A stretch of 64,000 nt of DNA from Rhytidiadelphus loreus (lineage: Eukaryota > Streptophyta > Bryopsida > Hypnales > Hylocomiaceae): assembly GCA_947034895.1 (NCBI GenBank), contig OX344764.1, positions 3,782,001-3,846,000 on the forward strand, given 5' to 3'. The translations under genes and the position numbers were made by a program. Shown here piece by piece: positions 10,657 through 23,109 of this stretch; position 1 is the stretch's first letter; every line of letters starts with the position of its first letter. Below the pieces are notes generated by a model. That model saw only the letters and a list, made by a program, of their open reading frames with translations. It was not told the origin of the DNA and searched no databases.

Positions 10657-12979
10657 ATGCTGCCAACCAGGAAGCATGCCGGCAAGGCCATTTGTTACAA
10701 GTCCCCACGTCGATTGCCGAAAGGGTTGGGTGAGATTGAGGAGATTGATAGAGAAGAGATGTCCATCAAAATGATGCAAGCGTTGGAGAGATTCATGCGC
10801 AAGTATCCTGCTGTTTGGAGTGAGACCTCGGTGCAGCATCTGCTGGTGGTATGTGCTTACGCTTCCTTTCTCCTTCCCTTTCTGAGTATGTAATTTAGTG
10901 CCAACATGAGTATAGTTCTTGTCATTGGGCTTGTTGAGTGTTTGTTGATTCTTGTTAGCAATTGGAATGGATTGCAACGCATCTAAGAGTGTCTTATTTG
11001 AATTCTGAATGCAGAAGTTGTGAAGGTTCAAAGTTTTTTTCTGGTAGACAATTGGAAACTGACACGAGAATAATTCTTAATTTTTATAAGACTTGTTAGG
11101 AATTGAAATGGGATTCAAATGCATTTGATGTAACTTATGTGTTGTTTGGCTAACCTTCTATATGCAAAAGTTGTGAAGGTTCAAAGTTCTCTTTGTACAT
11201 GCATGACTGAAAAAACTAGTTCTTATTATGAGACTTGTGTGCAAGTGGAATGGGATTCTCTTTACTCATTTAATTATGTATTATTTGGAATTTGTTTATG
11301 AAAGTTGTGAATGTTCAAAGTTCTTGTTGGAAATTATTGAAAATTTGACATGTGTATAGATCTTATTAGTAAACTTGTGAGCAATTGGAATGGAATTCCT
11401 CAACACATCTGTATTGTTTGGATTCCTTATAAAAAAGTTGTCAAGGTTCAAAGTTTTTTTTTTTTGTAGATGATTGGAAACTAACATTAGAATAGTTCTT
11501 AATTATGTGACTCTTTAGGTAGAGTACATTCAATTGAACAAGTATTGATCCTTCACTATGCATTGATCGAAAAAAAATATGGTCAATATTACAACTTCAC
11601 AATATTGAAATAACATATGCTAGGTCATTGGCATTCCTCCTAGATGTATTATTTGACTACTATATGCAATATTATTTTTAGGTGTTGATATTTAGACAAT
11701 GACTTCTCCAAATAGTATCCTCTATTGATAATTTACAATGTCTTAGTTTCCTTGAACATTCCTAGTTCTTTTTCAGGGTTTGTCATTTAAACAATATTGA
11801 TTAAGGATTCTCATACCTCAATAATATTATGTTGAATCATCATTCAATAGGCTCTTCATTCACATGGGTATGAAGCCTACGTTTCTCCCCTTTGTCTGAT
11901 GAGATTTATTCTTGGATGTGTGCACAGGAAATCGCTGATACTCAATACGCTAGATCGGAGAACAGTGAAGCGGAAGAGCACTTGCACACGGTGATCATGG
12001 GCATGTTGGTGCCCATGGCAAAGATTATGGAGGTTGAGCAGGCGTCTGTAAAGGTTGAGAAACAAAAGATTCATGAAGCCACTCTTGCATTGCAGAGGGT
12101 CCAAGAGGAATGCCAGTACGCTCTTGCCGACTTGACCAAAGAGCACGACCGGTCATCAAGGTACAAATTTATAATTCTCTATCACCGCTTCAGTCTACAT
12201 GAAAAAAATCAGACGTCGCATAACTTTTCTTTCATGCTTGCAAGTCTGCACATCCTCAAGAACGTTATGCTTCATGTTAGTGATGACTTCGTAGACTGAC
12301 TGATTGTAGGGACTTAGAGGAACTAGGAAAGGCTCTTGAAGAGAACAGGATAGCCGCAGAGGAGGCAGGGAGGAAGCTAACGGAGAAAGAGAATCAAATC
12401 CATTTTCTGCTGCAGCAGCAACAAGACCTTGTCATCCGCCTCATTTGCGGAGGACCAACAGAGTTTCTAAAATGGGCAAAGGAGGAGATTCAATCCCGTG
12501 GCTTAGTCGACCTCCAGAGTGAACTCGAGCATGCTTGGTCGCCCTTCACCAAAGACCAACACAACAAAACGCTCGATCCAGAAGCTCCCAAATGCTCCAA
12601 GGAACTGAGAAACACCTCCGATTCTTTGGTGGAGCCAGCGTACATTAAGACTCTGTTCGTTCAAGACCCCACATCAATGACCACAGGAGCGAAGGAACCA
12701 GAAAGAGAAACGTCAAGTTGCTGCAACCAACTTGGGTACAAGGACAGTGAGAAACCTGCTCTTACAAAAATGATGATGTCGTTGCTGTGTGAGGCGGTTT
12801 CGGAAACGTTCCAGCAGATGGGGGAGAGCTATAGCCGGCTGAAGGGGCCATCGTCCCTGCCCTCGGCTGTTGCTGGCTTCTGGATGGGTCTTGCTGGTCG
12901 CATGACGTGCTTGGCTATGGTGACGATGTTTCCACAGCTGGTGCACAAGAGTAGGAGTATTTCCTCTCAACAGGGTTAG
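10657..12979 (+). CDS. Unrecognised coiled-coil protein, 364 aa
   Basis: Three exons, 10657-10848, 11928-12160 and 12310-12979, join cleanly (GTATGT...CACAG phase 0; GTACAA...TGTAG phase 2). The start is the first ATG in the frame; upstream in-frame codons are open but lack ATG. N-terminal 64 residues are basic, then PAVWSETSVQHLLVEIADTQ. About 100-187 is a strong heptad-like coiled coil rich in Glu, Lys and Gln (VKVEKQKIHEATLALQRVQE through KENQIHFLLQQQQ). A variable acidic middle follows, and a C-terminal hydrophobic stretch near 325-353 (AVAGFWMGLAGRMTCLAMV). I do not recognise the family and assign no function. Intron 1 is 1,079 bp and holds a four-copy tandem array. The gene is divergent from the SNARE gene and convergent with the first enoyl-CoA reductase. 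Confidence 0.75.
10914..11500 (+). repeat. Four-copy ~132-153-bp tandem array in intron 1 of the coiled-coil gene
   Basis: The core AAGTTGTGAAGGTTCAAAG recurs at 11,014, 11,167, 11,302 and 11,434, each time preceded by a GGAATGG(A/G)ATT block and a TATTTGGA-like block and followed by a TTGGAAA-type and GTTCTTA-type block. Periods are 153, 135 and 132 bp. A fifth diverged copy lies far away at 31,590-31,650. Confidence 0.85.
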
Positions 12980-14390
12980 TCTCAATCCTAATGAGCTCTG
13001 ATTGCTACAATACTTGAGGTTTCATATTGGTAACTGATCACTTGTGCAAGTCAGTGTCTACTTCCAATAGAAGGTGTCAATAGTAGCACTCAGTCACTCA
13101 CTATCAACACACATGGGGTGTGGTTACTGCAAACAGACTCTTTTATTCATGATGGTCTCAGGGCCAAAATCACCCTCCTTCTAGAAGTTTCAAATTCTGA
13201 AGTTATAATGTCCACTGAGGGCATCCCAAAGAAGGCGTATTCCTCATGAACTACCGTTTTCTTCAAGGGAAGAGAGATCAGTGGTAGCCTACCGGCAGTA
13301 CCAACAAATTAAGAAAGAAAAAAACGTGTACTAAGAGAAGTTTATTGTAGGACTTACCAGCTGAAGTCGCCATCGATTAATATGGCTGACCAAAATTAGT
13401 TAGTTAGTGTCTTCTAACAGAGTCAAGTAAGGGATTTCAGCATGTGTATCCCGGTTTAGGGTGATCATATGCTTAAAGATGACAATTTTATGTACTGTAT
13501 AGATTGTACAGACAAGCGCAAACAAACATTTTCTTCCCTTGTAACTGGGTGCCCCGTGTGATGTGGATGTTGCTCCGGAATCAAGTTCCTGGCATACGGA
13601 ATGAATGGCCTTGCAAAGGCCAATTTGTTTTTTCATGACAAGTCCTGGAGATAGAACGGGCCGCTCTCTTCGATGTCCCACCTGAGTTATGGGAGACATG
13701 CAAGAAATTAAAAAATGCATTATAAAGTGAGGGTGCCAGGTTCTGTATCTTGGCAGATTGAATGAAAAAGAGCCTTACAAGAAAAAGGAGAAACTCCAAT
13801 CCTAAAGCCAATGTGAATGAAAAGCTTGTAGATATGCTATGTAAAAGGTATGTTTACAAGTGGCATCGGGAGTGGTGTTGGCAAAGTGAATCTAATCCGA
13901 AGGCATACCAACCTGCATTCCAAACACCCTCCCTAACAACAATTGTAAACAACTTTTAAGATAACAATAGATGTAATTAAAAGCATCCCCTACATTATGT
14001 TAGAACTAGCCTCTAGAAGAGAGCAATTTCAAAATAGTGCCCCCAAACTCCAAAATGTGTCGGCTTAAGTATTTCCAGCAACAGAACCGGTAAGTTAATC
14101 AACGGCACAGCAACTGCACTGATAACTCAGTAATGCAAACAAACAAGTAACCACATGGGATCCGTGAACAAAAACACCCGAGTCAATACAAATGAGATGC
14201 ACGTCAATTTCAAAGAGAGTACATTGGAGCTCCACTTCCAAAGAGAATAAACTTCTCTGGATAGTGGTACCCGTCATTGACCAGTAGAAACCCGGAAGTA
14301 CTCGGTAATGGTCAATTTGCTGAGTCAGACCGCTCAAACACTTGCCTCCCTGACGCTAAACTTAATAAATTCAAGAGGCCTCCACCGGGC
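12980..14390. other. Convergent intergenic region, no gene recognised
   Basis: Lies between the 3' ends of the coiled-coil gene and enoyl-CoA reductase copy 1. Minus-strand open frames at 13,400-13,811 overlap each other and show no domain, splice-consistent partner or composition signal. The stretch presumably contains two 3' UTRs. Confidence 0.45.
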
Positions 14391-17158
14391 TCACAAGAAA
14401 GGTGGGAAGATCACCCATCTCCGAGGGTACTTCTTCCGTCCATCCTTGCCATCAAATGTCTGCAAAATCGTATCCACAACTACAATAAGAAACCGAACAC
14501 TGAATAAAACCAGGAGCACAGACCAAGCTAGAGGTTGATAAGTCAAATCGTCCATCATATTGAAAAAACAAAACAAAAAACGAAGTAACACTCTTTGAAA
14601 GAGTAATTGGAAGGTTTCCACCCAGATCTCTTTAACATCACATCCTCTGTTCTCTCCCCTAGATTAAAAACCTGTTCTGTATTCTCCCTATCCGTCTCAT
14701 GAAGTTGCATACAAATGTGCTAAGAAGGAATTCAGAACAAGCTCTGCACTCTCACTATCATGCTCTGTTCTATCGGAAGTTGCATACAAATGTGAAAATA
14801 AAGAGTTAGACAAATGAGAAAAGGGTACCAAACCACCTTCTTCACTCTTGCAACCTCAAGGTCTTCTTTAATGTCACTTTTACATGCAACACTAAAGATG
14901 TCACAGAACTCCATTGAGAATCACGAGCATTTAGGTTGTCACATTGAAGAGGGTCTGGGTGTAGAGAAAAAGCTCACCCTCTTGAGACGTTTGTGTTTTT
15001 GAAGAGCCCAGACGGTCATAATGTACCCAGCAGCAGCAAGGAAGAGATAGCCTGCCACAGTCTGGGTAGCAATGTTGAACCCAATCCACTGCCAAATCTC
15101 AGTCGTATAATTCGCACACGTCACGAAATTGAACAGGAATCCAGTGGGAATCTGGTAGCCACCCTTCCCATCCGGAGACCTCAGATTCTTCAATAGAATG
15201 TGACAATAGAAGTTGGCGATCTGGCTGACAACTGAAATGCCAAACCCAATGTACATCTGCTTCTCACTCACCGGGGTGTACAGAGGGTGGTTCACAAAGT
15301 AGGCAATGTAGGCTCCAAACAACCAGTAATATGCACAGTTGCGGTACACGTTTGAGATAGGGGAAGTGGCATGGCTGAACCTATGCACGAAAAAAGTCTC
15401 AAGCTCACGCTTGGCATAATGGAAGCACCATGCATAGAGAGCATATGTCTGCACGGGGTGGATCACCTTGCGTTCAGGTAGACCCAGGAAGGTGTACACC
15501 TGAGGATAAAAGTAGAAGAAGGGGAAGATGAGCAGGGGGCCGAGGTACTCGAAGAAGAATAGTATCTTGTATGATACTTGGGGTCCCAAGTCCTTGAATG
15601 CCACTGTCGGGGCATCAGAGGACAGACAGTCTTTCAGCTTCTTAGTTCCATCTACTGGAGTTGGACGAGTCTGCCCGGGTTGCAAAGGCAGTGTGATTCG
15701 TTGTCTTTCTGGGTAGTATTTGCGATCTGCAACGCCATGATCAAATCAGACTAGTGGTTTCGGTCCTTGTTCTAAACTTCGATTGTCAACTTCGATGTTA
15801 CCAAGGACGTGATAGAAAACAGAGGATGGGATAAACGTGAAAATAACACAGATAGATAGAAAGACACCAACTGCACTTAGACCTCTCTAATATCACCTTC
15901 TCTATATCACATGCTTAGTTCTCTCACTATCACATCCTAGGGAACAGAGGTACCTTGTTCAAACCTCCTTTTGTACTCTCACTATCACACTCTGTTATGT
16001 CCCATACAAATGTGATGATAAGGAGTTAACAAGTGTGAAAAGGATTCCAGACCACCTTCATGACTCCTGCGACTTCAAGACTCAAGTACTTCTTTAATGT
16101 CGCTTTCAAATGCAACACTATGACTCTCAGAGAACTTCATTGATTCAAGCTTGGCGTGGTATTGAAGAAGTCTAGGTGTGCTATGAGGACCAGGATTCAA
16201 GTACAAGACACAATAAACACGCACGCAGTTTCGAGATGAAAGATGGCTTACTTTGACTTTGGATTGCCTTCTTCAAATCCTCGAGAGTTGCCTGCATTTC
16301 ATTCAAAACCCGAGATAAAATTATTAGAAACTGCCATTACGTTGCACATCGAGACTGCAGGATGTAAAACATACACAGTCACGCTCTACGAAAAGGAACA
16401 CTCTCTCTTGAATCCGTCCAGCTGAAACCGATCCAAAAGATCCAGACACAAACGTTCTGTTTCCACAAAATTTCTGCAACACCAGCTGCCTAAGAGCCTA
16501 ATCATCACCAATTGTGAAAAATAAAATAAACAGACCTTTGGAAATCCGAGTGACAAGTTCTGGACCGAAGTACAACCTAAAACCTCAAAGCCAATCAGGA
16601 AACAATGTCACCATTCTCTCACATCGTTGGACTAAATCCAATACCCATACAGAGCTACAGATAGCGACTCTCAACCACACCCTTGCTGGTCCAAACTTCT
16701 AGACACCAGAAGCCAATCACTATTCCAAAGTCGGAGTTCAAAAGACACTTTCTGCACTACACTTGTTCCAAAAAATCTTTCAAGCCACACATAACACCTC
16801 GAAATTGCCTAAAAGCCTCTCCACTTATCAATACGAATTGTGAAAAAGTAGGAACAGACAGCTTCAACTCTTATAAAAGAAAAAGCACGAAAGACACCAC
16901 AAGTCTGGATTATCCAGGAGACATGCTCTAACAACCTAGAAACTCAAATAGGCAATGCAGAACCGACAGTAGCAAAAACATCATTGCGCATTGTTGGAGT
17001 AAAACCAATACTAATAGAAACACGTAAACGAATCCTGGCGTGACGGAGCAAAGAAGAAGAAGAAGCGCTACCTCTTCCGGGACTTGCACTCCTCCTTTGA
17101 TGACCTCCTTGCCATTGCGACCGACCACTTGAACCAAAATGCTCTTCTGTGACCTCAT
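14391..17158 (-). CDS. ECR: Very-long-chain trans-2-enoyl-CoA reductase, copy 1 (CER10/TSC13-like)
   Basis: Four minus-strand exons, 17158-17072, 16291-16252, 15726-14978 and 14459-14391, encode 314 residues (plant CER10 about 310). The protein performs the last NADPH-dependent step of each microsomal fatty-acid elongation cycle, supplying VLCFA for wax and sphingolipids; it is a multi-span ER membrane enzyme. Seen in order: N-terminal ubiquitin-like region ([19 protein letters not shown]), [26 protein letters not shown], hydrophobic spans, the conserved [36 protein letters not shown], the reductase core [20 protein letters not shown] with its conserved Tyr, and the C-terminal [19 protein letters not shown]. 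Exon 1 begins at the ATG before RSQKS; upstream codons are open in frame but unlike the family. Introns are 780, 525 and 518 bp and rich in local repeats. The C-terminus is complete and no lesion is seen. Confidence 0.95.
14741..16182 (-). repeat. Direct repeat shared by introns 2 and 3 of enoyl-CoA reductase copy 1
   Basis: About 220 bp in intron 3 (14,741-14,964) matches about 215 bp in intron 2 (15,969-16,182). Shared blocks in the same order: ACTCTCACTATCA, CTCTGTT, CATACAAATGTGA, TTCTTTAATGTC, ATGCAACACTA and ATTGAAGA..GTCT(G/A)GGTGT. The weaker similarity extends further left (14,620 and 15,880). The coding exon 3 lies between the two copies and is not itself duplicated. Confidence 0.75.
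16435..17020 (-). repeat. ~300-bp diverged tandem repeat in intron 1 of enoyl-CoA reductase copy 1
   Basis: Blocks GCCTAAGAGCCT / GCCTAAAAGCCT, AATTGTGAAAAA, AACAGAC, and CATCGTTGGACTAAA-CCAATAC / CATTGTTGGAGTAAAACCAATAC recur in the same order about 300 bp apart. Divergence is high but the order is conserved. Confidence 0.6.
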
Positions 17159-20100
17159 TATGCTTCCCACACTTGCTGCATGCCCTTCCAGAGTCCCTCC
17201 CTGCAAAACCGTTGTACCCCTGATGGAGATGAAGTGGTGAAGGAGAAGAAGCTCGGGTTCTTCTAAAGGAGACCCTTGATGGTGCTCACACAATAACAAT
17301 ACTTTGCGGGCGACGAGGCCGATGCAACCTGGGAAAGGGTGGCTGAGGTTCGGTGGTCGCAAGCGCGCGGCTGCGGCGGGCGGCATACGGTTGGAGTGGC
17401 TTTATGGTATGTCATGTGGTAGGTTCAGACTGTTTCAGACTGTTGTCATGATCTGTTAAGGTATGAGCACCTATAACCGTCAGTCACTAATTACAACTAA
17501 GCATAGGTACTATTGGTAAACATTAATTTATTTTTATTGGACTCTTATTGTTAAATGGAAGAGGATTCCAAGGCATTTTAGTATGCTTTATTTGGACACT
17601 GCATGAATAAGTTATGGATTTTTGAAGTAATTTTCCCAGTATACTATAAATCAATTGACTAGGATCTCCTAGACTCATGTTCAAATTGTATACATGTTTT
17701 GTAATCAATATCTAGGTTTTCGTGACACTTATGGGTCCAAATGTAGGTGTTGCATTTGCAATGGTGATTATGGGGCATTTGAGATAATTGTGCAAAATGC
17801 ATGCATGATTCAAATTTGATATCCAAATTTTAACCCCTAAATGCCTAAGGCCCCACATTTTGGTGTTGACAAAATTTTGAAGCTAAATAGAATTTTACCC
17901 CAATCATTAAGTTTTAGAATTTTATTTTGTAGGTGAATACTCATTTAAGTCTATACAGTATTCATTATAAAAATTCCAATTTCAAAAAAAAAAACTACTT
18001 TTCTATTTAAGGTTATCAAATGCATTAGATCTTGAAGGAAAAAAACCATTGCAAATTCAATATAATATTATCGTACCACACATTTGAAAAATTTGTAAAT
18101 TGAATTTCATGTATACATATTATGTCCTTTAACTTCATAGTTTTTGCATGAGTGTGGTTTTCAATTTGATAAGTCATAAGAAGATTGAAAGGCACAAATG
18201 ACTTTCAAAATTTTAATCTCATCATGGTTAAACATTGTAAGCTTTCAATCCTCATGCATTATGTGTTTTTTCAAGCCCTTGCAAGTTTCCAACAATTTTT
18301 AGACTATGGGAACATTGCTGCAGCAACAGTCCGACATGGCAAAGAAATTGTCATGTTGAATAATATTAATTATTATTATTTAATTATTTTTAAGAATAAT
18401 TATATTTTTGAATTTTGAATTTTTATTATTAAATAATCCAACCATCTAACCATGGTTCACAACATGAAGGATTAGGCCAAAACAATCTCGTAGAGGCCTC
18501 AAAAAACACGATATGCGATATAGTTTTTCTTTTCTTTTCACGAGTGATCAACGACACCTCTAATTTTAACCCCTTAGCACTCCAATATCCCAATTCTTGA
18601 AAATGAACAAAAAAGTTATAGGGATTTTTTTTACCACAAAACTTCTAAATCTACTAAACCAATATTTGACTTTCTTTTTTTAAACTACTTTTTATATATA
18701 GAATTTGAAGAAATTGAAATAAATAATATTATATCTATGAAAATACAAATCAAAATGTGCAAAAATTCTAGGTGCTAAGGGATGAGGATCATACAACTAC
18801 AATTCACATAAATTCGATAAAACTTTTCTTTTTTTTAAACACAAAATTGATCTAACTTATGAAAGTCTTGACGTTTTTTTTAGTTAAGAGCAAACTCCAA
18901 GAAGTTTGGACTATAAACCTGGACATTTATTTAATTAGTAGGGTTTCAAATTAGTATTATGGTTTATTCAAAAAGTGAGGTACCGGTATCGGTATCGGAG
19001 AAGAATAACAGGCGGCAGCTGGACATTTAAGAGTTAGGTCTGCATTGCAATTAATGGCAGCTTTGAATTATTCCTGCCAGATATGAATGTTTGATAGATC
19101 AACAATTCAAGACCTATCTCATGCACTTTTTTCTTATAAGAGTTGATTCAGTGTTCCAGAAAAACCGTATGGTAAAGTTAGTCGGTGGAATTGGGGAAAA
19201 AATTGTTTGCAATTAGAAAACATCGGCAAAAAATTCAGTGAAAAAAAAAAAATTTATTTCTATTTAGAGTAAAAAATAGAGAAAATAATTAAACTTGGTA
19301 CTTGAAAGGATGGTTCAATATGGGAATTGAAGGAAAAAATAGTTGGTAAAACTCAAAAAAATATCCCAAACACTGAAGTTGAATAAAATACAATATGTAG
19401 GTAAAATTGATGGATGTTGCATTTCAACACAATGAGATGGTGATCATTGTTTGGCAATCAAGGATTTCATTTCAATTTTCTAGGGTAATCGTGGTGATAT
19501 TATTTTTATCCATAAATATGTAGATTATGCATGAAATATTAACTATTCATCCAAATGATTGTATGTTCAATCATTCAAATATAGTGATATTGTCTTTTTG
19601 TGGAAAAAAATTGCACAAATTTTGCGTGAACTTTAGTACTGATCTTACTTTCAAAAACATTGCAATTTGTTTTTCAAAAATTGTAACTTAGAGAAAAATT
19701 GCTATGATTTCAAATGAAATCTCAAATCTTAAGCATTTTTTGCAAGGTAATTATTTTCTAAAGCAACTATCATTCCATAGATAAACATCAATGGCAATGG
19801 CAAAATTCAAAATAAAATTAACAAGAATGTATAAAATATCAATATTTTCACTAATTCATTTTTGTAAAAATCCTAATGACATCCATGGAGCTTTTCAATT
19901 AAACCATGCAACTTGATGAAACCATTGTATTGTATTGATAATCTCATTCATTTATTTTTTCATGCCAAAATTCAAATACTAAAAATAGAAAATATATTTC
20001 TTGTTGAGCTTTTTACAACACACAGCATTGACTCAACACAAGTTTGGACAAGCACATTGTAGGTAAAATTCTTAGTCTAGAATAGGTTGAATTACCTTAC

Positions 20101-20631
20101 ATAAGGTTGCAAGCAATGTATCTTCTTTCATTTGGGAATTGGGTATCTCCAAAAATTTGGTTGGAGCTACCAATTCAAACTTTGTATAATAATTTTGTTG
20201 TTTTAATAGTAAAAAACAAATTATAACAATTGAAAAATAGAATCCTATAAATTTGGTATTATAGTTGCATTTTTGTTCTTCAATTTTATATATGTTTCTC
20301 AATGAAATAATTAAATGTTTGTTAAAATCTAGAAATGTCTAGCCAAAAAAATAATGGCTAGTTGTAAGATAGGGGTCAATCATCATAGCAAGCTCAAAAT
20401 TTGCAAATTGTCGATGTAGTTTTTTGCTCTACAAACTACATTGCTTTATCAATTGGTAGATGTGACATATTATTACTGAAGTGATAATGTTTTAAATTAG
20501 TTCAATATGAAAAAAATTATATTGAACTTGAATATTCAAAAGAGAATTTTTTGTTAAAACACTAAGTAACTCTATAAGTAACACAAATTTTGCACTATCA
20601 CCAATTAAAAATATGATAACTTGGTGCAATC
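17159..20631. other. 5' flank of copy 1 then 3.2 kb AT-rich spacer
   Basis: The first 240 bp (to about 17,400) is relatively GC-rich with CpG and should be the promoter and 5' UTR of enoyl-CoA reductase copy 1. The rest is strongly AT-rich with homopolymer runs and no supported gene. A small candidate element with inverted ends TTAACCCCTTAGCAC and its complement lies at about 18,566-18,795. Open frames of up to 77 codons here have no recognisable content. Confidence 0.5.
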
Positions 20632-22994
20632 TTATACAAATGGAGGAAGGATCACCCATCTTTGAGGATATTTCTTCCGTCCATCTTGACCATCAAACAT
20701 CTGCAAAAAATGGAAATGTAACAACATAAACTCTTAACAAGAAGTTTCTATGTTAGGTACACTATATACCATGAATCACAATACTTACAAGATGCCTTAA
20801 TAATAAATATCTTTCAAAATTAGTGTAGCATTTTTTCCCACTTTAGAAATTGCAAATTAGCTTAAAACCTCTTCATCATGGCACATTAATTTTCATCCAA
20901 TGTTATTAAATACACAATTTATTGTGTGATTAGTGTACCAAAATCCAAGTTACTAGTCCTTTTCTTTAGGGGTTGGTGGTCATTGTGTACAAATATGAAA
21001 TAGACATTAAAAACAAGGCATAACATTCAAAGTTGTATTCAAATAATGAGATTGTTCATTCAGATATTGACAAATTGGACAACTATATATAGTTCAAGTT
21101 ATCAATTAAGCAAAGAGACTCTTCACTCAAAAACATGTTAGAAAACACAAAAATGTTAGGGACCATATCCCATCTTTCAATTGATCCCAACTTCCAACAA
21201 CTCCTCAATTTATACGCCTCAATGGCCTTCAATCAACAAGTGGCATAAATATGACTTGGCTAAATGTCCATGAACAAATAGATGATTGTGTGTGACCCTC
21301 CAATAGTAGTCTACAACCTTGCCTTTTTGACATTGCAAAAGAAATAAATTCACATTCATGAAAAAATCCAATCTAAATAGAATTGGCTCACATAACAAAC
21401 TTAGTAATCTTTGTAATATTAATCTCTTCAAAAGCCTAAATAGTGATTAAAATGCTTGAAATGACACAAACAACATCCTCTAATTCAAAGCAAACTGTAA
21501 GACTTAATAACATTGTGATTCCAACAATAAGATAATACTAATATAGACAAAATAATAGAGTTTGCGTGTAGTACCTTCTTTAGGCGCCTATGCTTTTGGA
21601 CAGCCCACACAGTCATGATATATGTCGCCGCTGTCAAAAAGAGGTACCCCGCAATGGTCTGGGTAGCTACATTAAATCCAACCCAATGCAAGATCTCGGT
21701 AGTATAATTTGCACACGTGACAAAGTTGAACAAGAATCCATATGGAATTTGGTAACCATTCTTTCCATTTGCAGTTCTCAAATTTTTCAATATAAAATGA
21801 CAATAGAGGTTTGAAAGTTGGCTAACAATTGAGATAGCAAGGCCTACAAACATTTGTATTTCACTCACTGGATTGTAGAAAGGGTGGTTGACAAAGTAGG
21901 CAATGAACCCTGCAAATGCCCAATAATATGCGCAATTGCGATACACATTTGCTAGAGGAGAAGTGGCACGGCTAAAGCGGTGCACAAAGAAGGTTTCAAA
22001 TTCCCTTTTCAAGTAGTGAAAGCACCAGGCATAGAAGGCGTAGGTTTGGACAGGGTAAGTGAAGGTGCGTTTGGGAAGACCAAAGTAATTGTACACTTGA
22101 GGGAAGTAATAGAAGATGGGATAGATAAGCAAAGGACCAATATACTCAAAGAAAAAGAGGTTGCGGTAAGACACTTGCGGGCCTAAGTCTTTGAATACCA
22201 CTTGTGGATGATCATTGGTGATAAAGTAGTCCTTTAGTTTCTTGTTACCATCTATTGGAGATGGACGACCTTGTCCTGGTTGTTGAAGTAAGGTGATTCT
22301 TTGTCTTTCAAGGTAATATTTGTTATCTGTACTGCCACAAGGGGAAGGTGGTAAAAATCAATTCCAAAATGGAAGCAATATGTATTGCATTTTGTATCAA
22401 ATATAACATTTTAAAGTATATTAAAACATATCTTCATTCTTTACAAAAATCAAAATTAGGTCAATGGTGTTTGAAGGTCATTTAAATACTGTTATGTAAT
22501 AAAATTCAAATGAGGGAATATTATAGGGCAAGAAATAGGGTTGAAGGGAGTGCTTACTACGTCTTTGGATAGCCTTCTTTAAATCTGTGAATGTTCCCTG
22601 GAATGTATTGATCGAAGAAATATTTATAGCAAGCAATACAATCAAATTTATTTTGTAAATTCAAAGATAAAAACAAAATATTGCCTTTAAATAATGTCTT
22701 CAAAACTTAAAAGGAACCAAAAAAACATATGAAGTCTCCTTCAAGCTACTTGGTCCTCTAGGGTTTGATCCATGAAAAACAAAAATAAGTTATATAATTA
22801 TATCCTTCATTAGTGCTATTGAAACAATTCATGTAGTAGAAAAATGAAGATGCAAAGTATCCAACCTACTATTGCATAAAACGCAGGTGGAAACTAATCC
22901 TACTTACTTCTTCTGAAACTTCAATGCCACCCTTAAAAATCTCCTTTCCATTCCTCCCTATTACTTGAATGCGCATAGACCTTTCAGTCCTCAT
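20632..22994 (-). CDS. ECR: Very-long-chain trans-2-enoyl-CoA reductase, copy 2 (CER10/TSC13-like paralogue)
   Basis: Four minus-strand exons, 22994-22908, 22597-22558, 22326-21575 and 20700-20632, encode 315 residues. Exon lengths are 87, 40, 752 and 69 bp against 87, 40, 749 and 69 in copy 1, with identical intron phases, so this is a true gene duplicate and not a retrocopy. Family hallmarks are kept: [63 protein letters not shown] and the C-terminal [19 protein letters not shown]. No stop, frameshift or splice lesion is visible. Codon third positions are distinctly more AT-rich than in copy 1 and introns (310, 231, 874 bp) share no obvious sequence with copy 1. An in-frame ATG three codons upstream (23,003) could also serve as start. 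Likely a second VLCFA elongation reductase; tissue or substrate specialisation is only a guess. Confidence 0.92.
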
Positions 22995-23109
22995 TTCAAA
23001 CATCAACCCATGCAAAACACTAAGAAAGATGAATTAATAATTTTTACTTCCCAATTGTGCCAATTCAACAATCAATACTACCACCATACATTTCAAAAAT
23101 AACCACCCA

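Noticed and set aside
13400..13811. Overlapping minus-strand open frames between convergent genes
   Set aside because: They overlap in different frames, have no recognisable domain and no splice partners; most likely 3' UTR or spacer.
16928..17386. 152-codon minus-strand open frame covering the start of enoyl-CoA reductase copy 1
   Set aside because: Only its middle (17158-17072) is coding exon 1; the upstream part is GC-rich 5' UTR read in frame and the downstream part is intron after a GTAGCG donor.
17832..17850. Telomere-like CCCCTAA motif
   Set aside because: The plant telomere repeat is CCCTAAA in long tandem arrays; here it is a single copy belonging to a possible MITE end.
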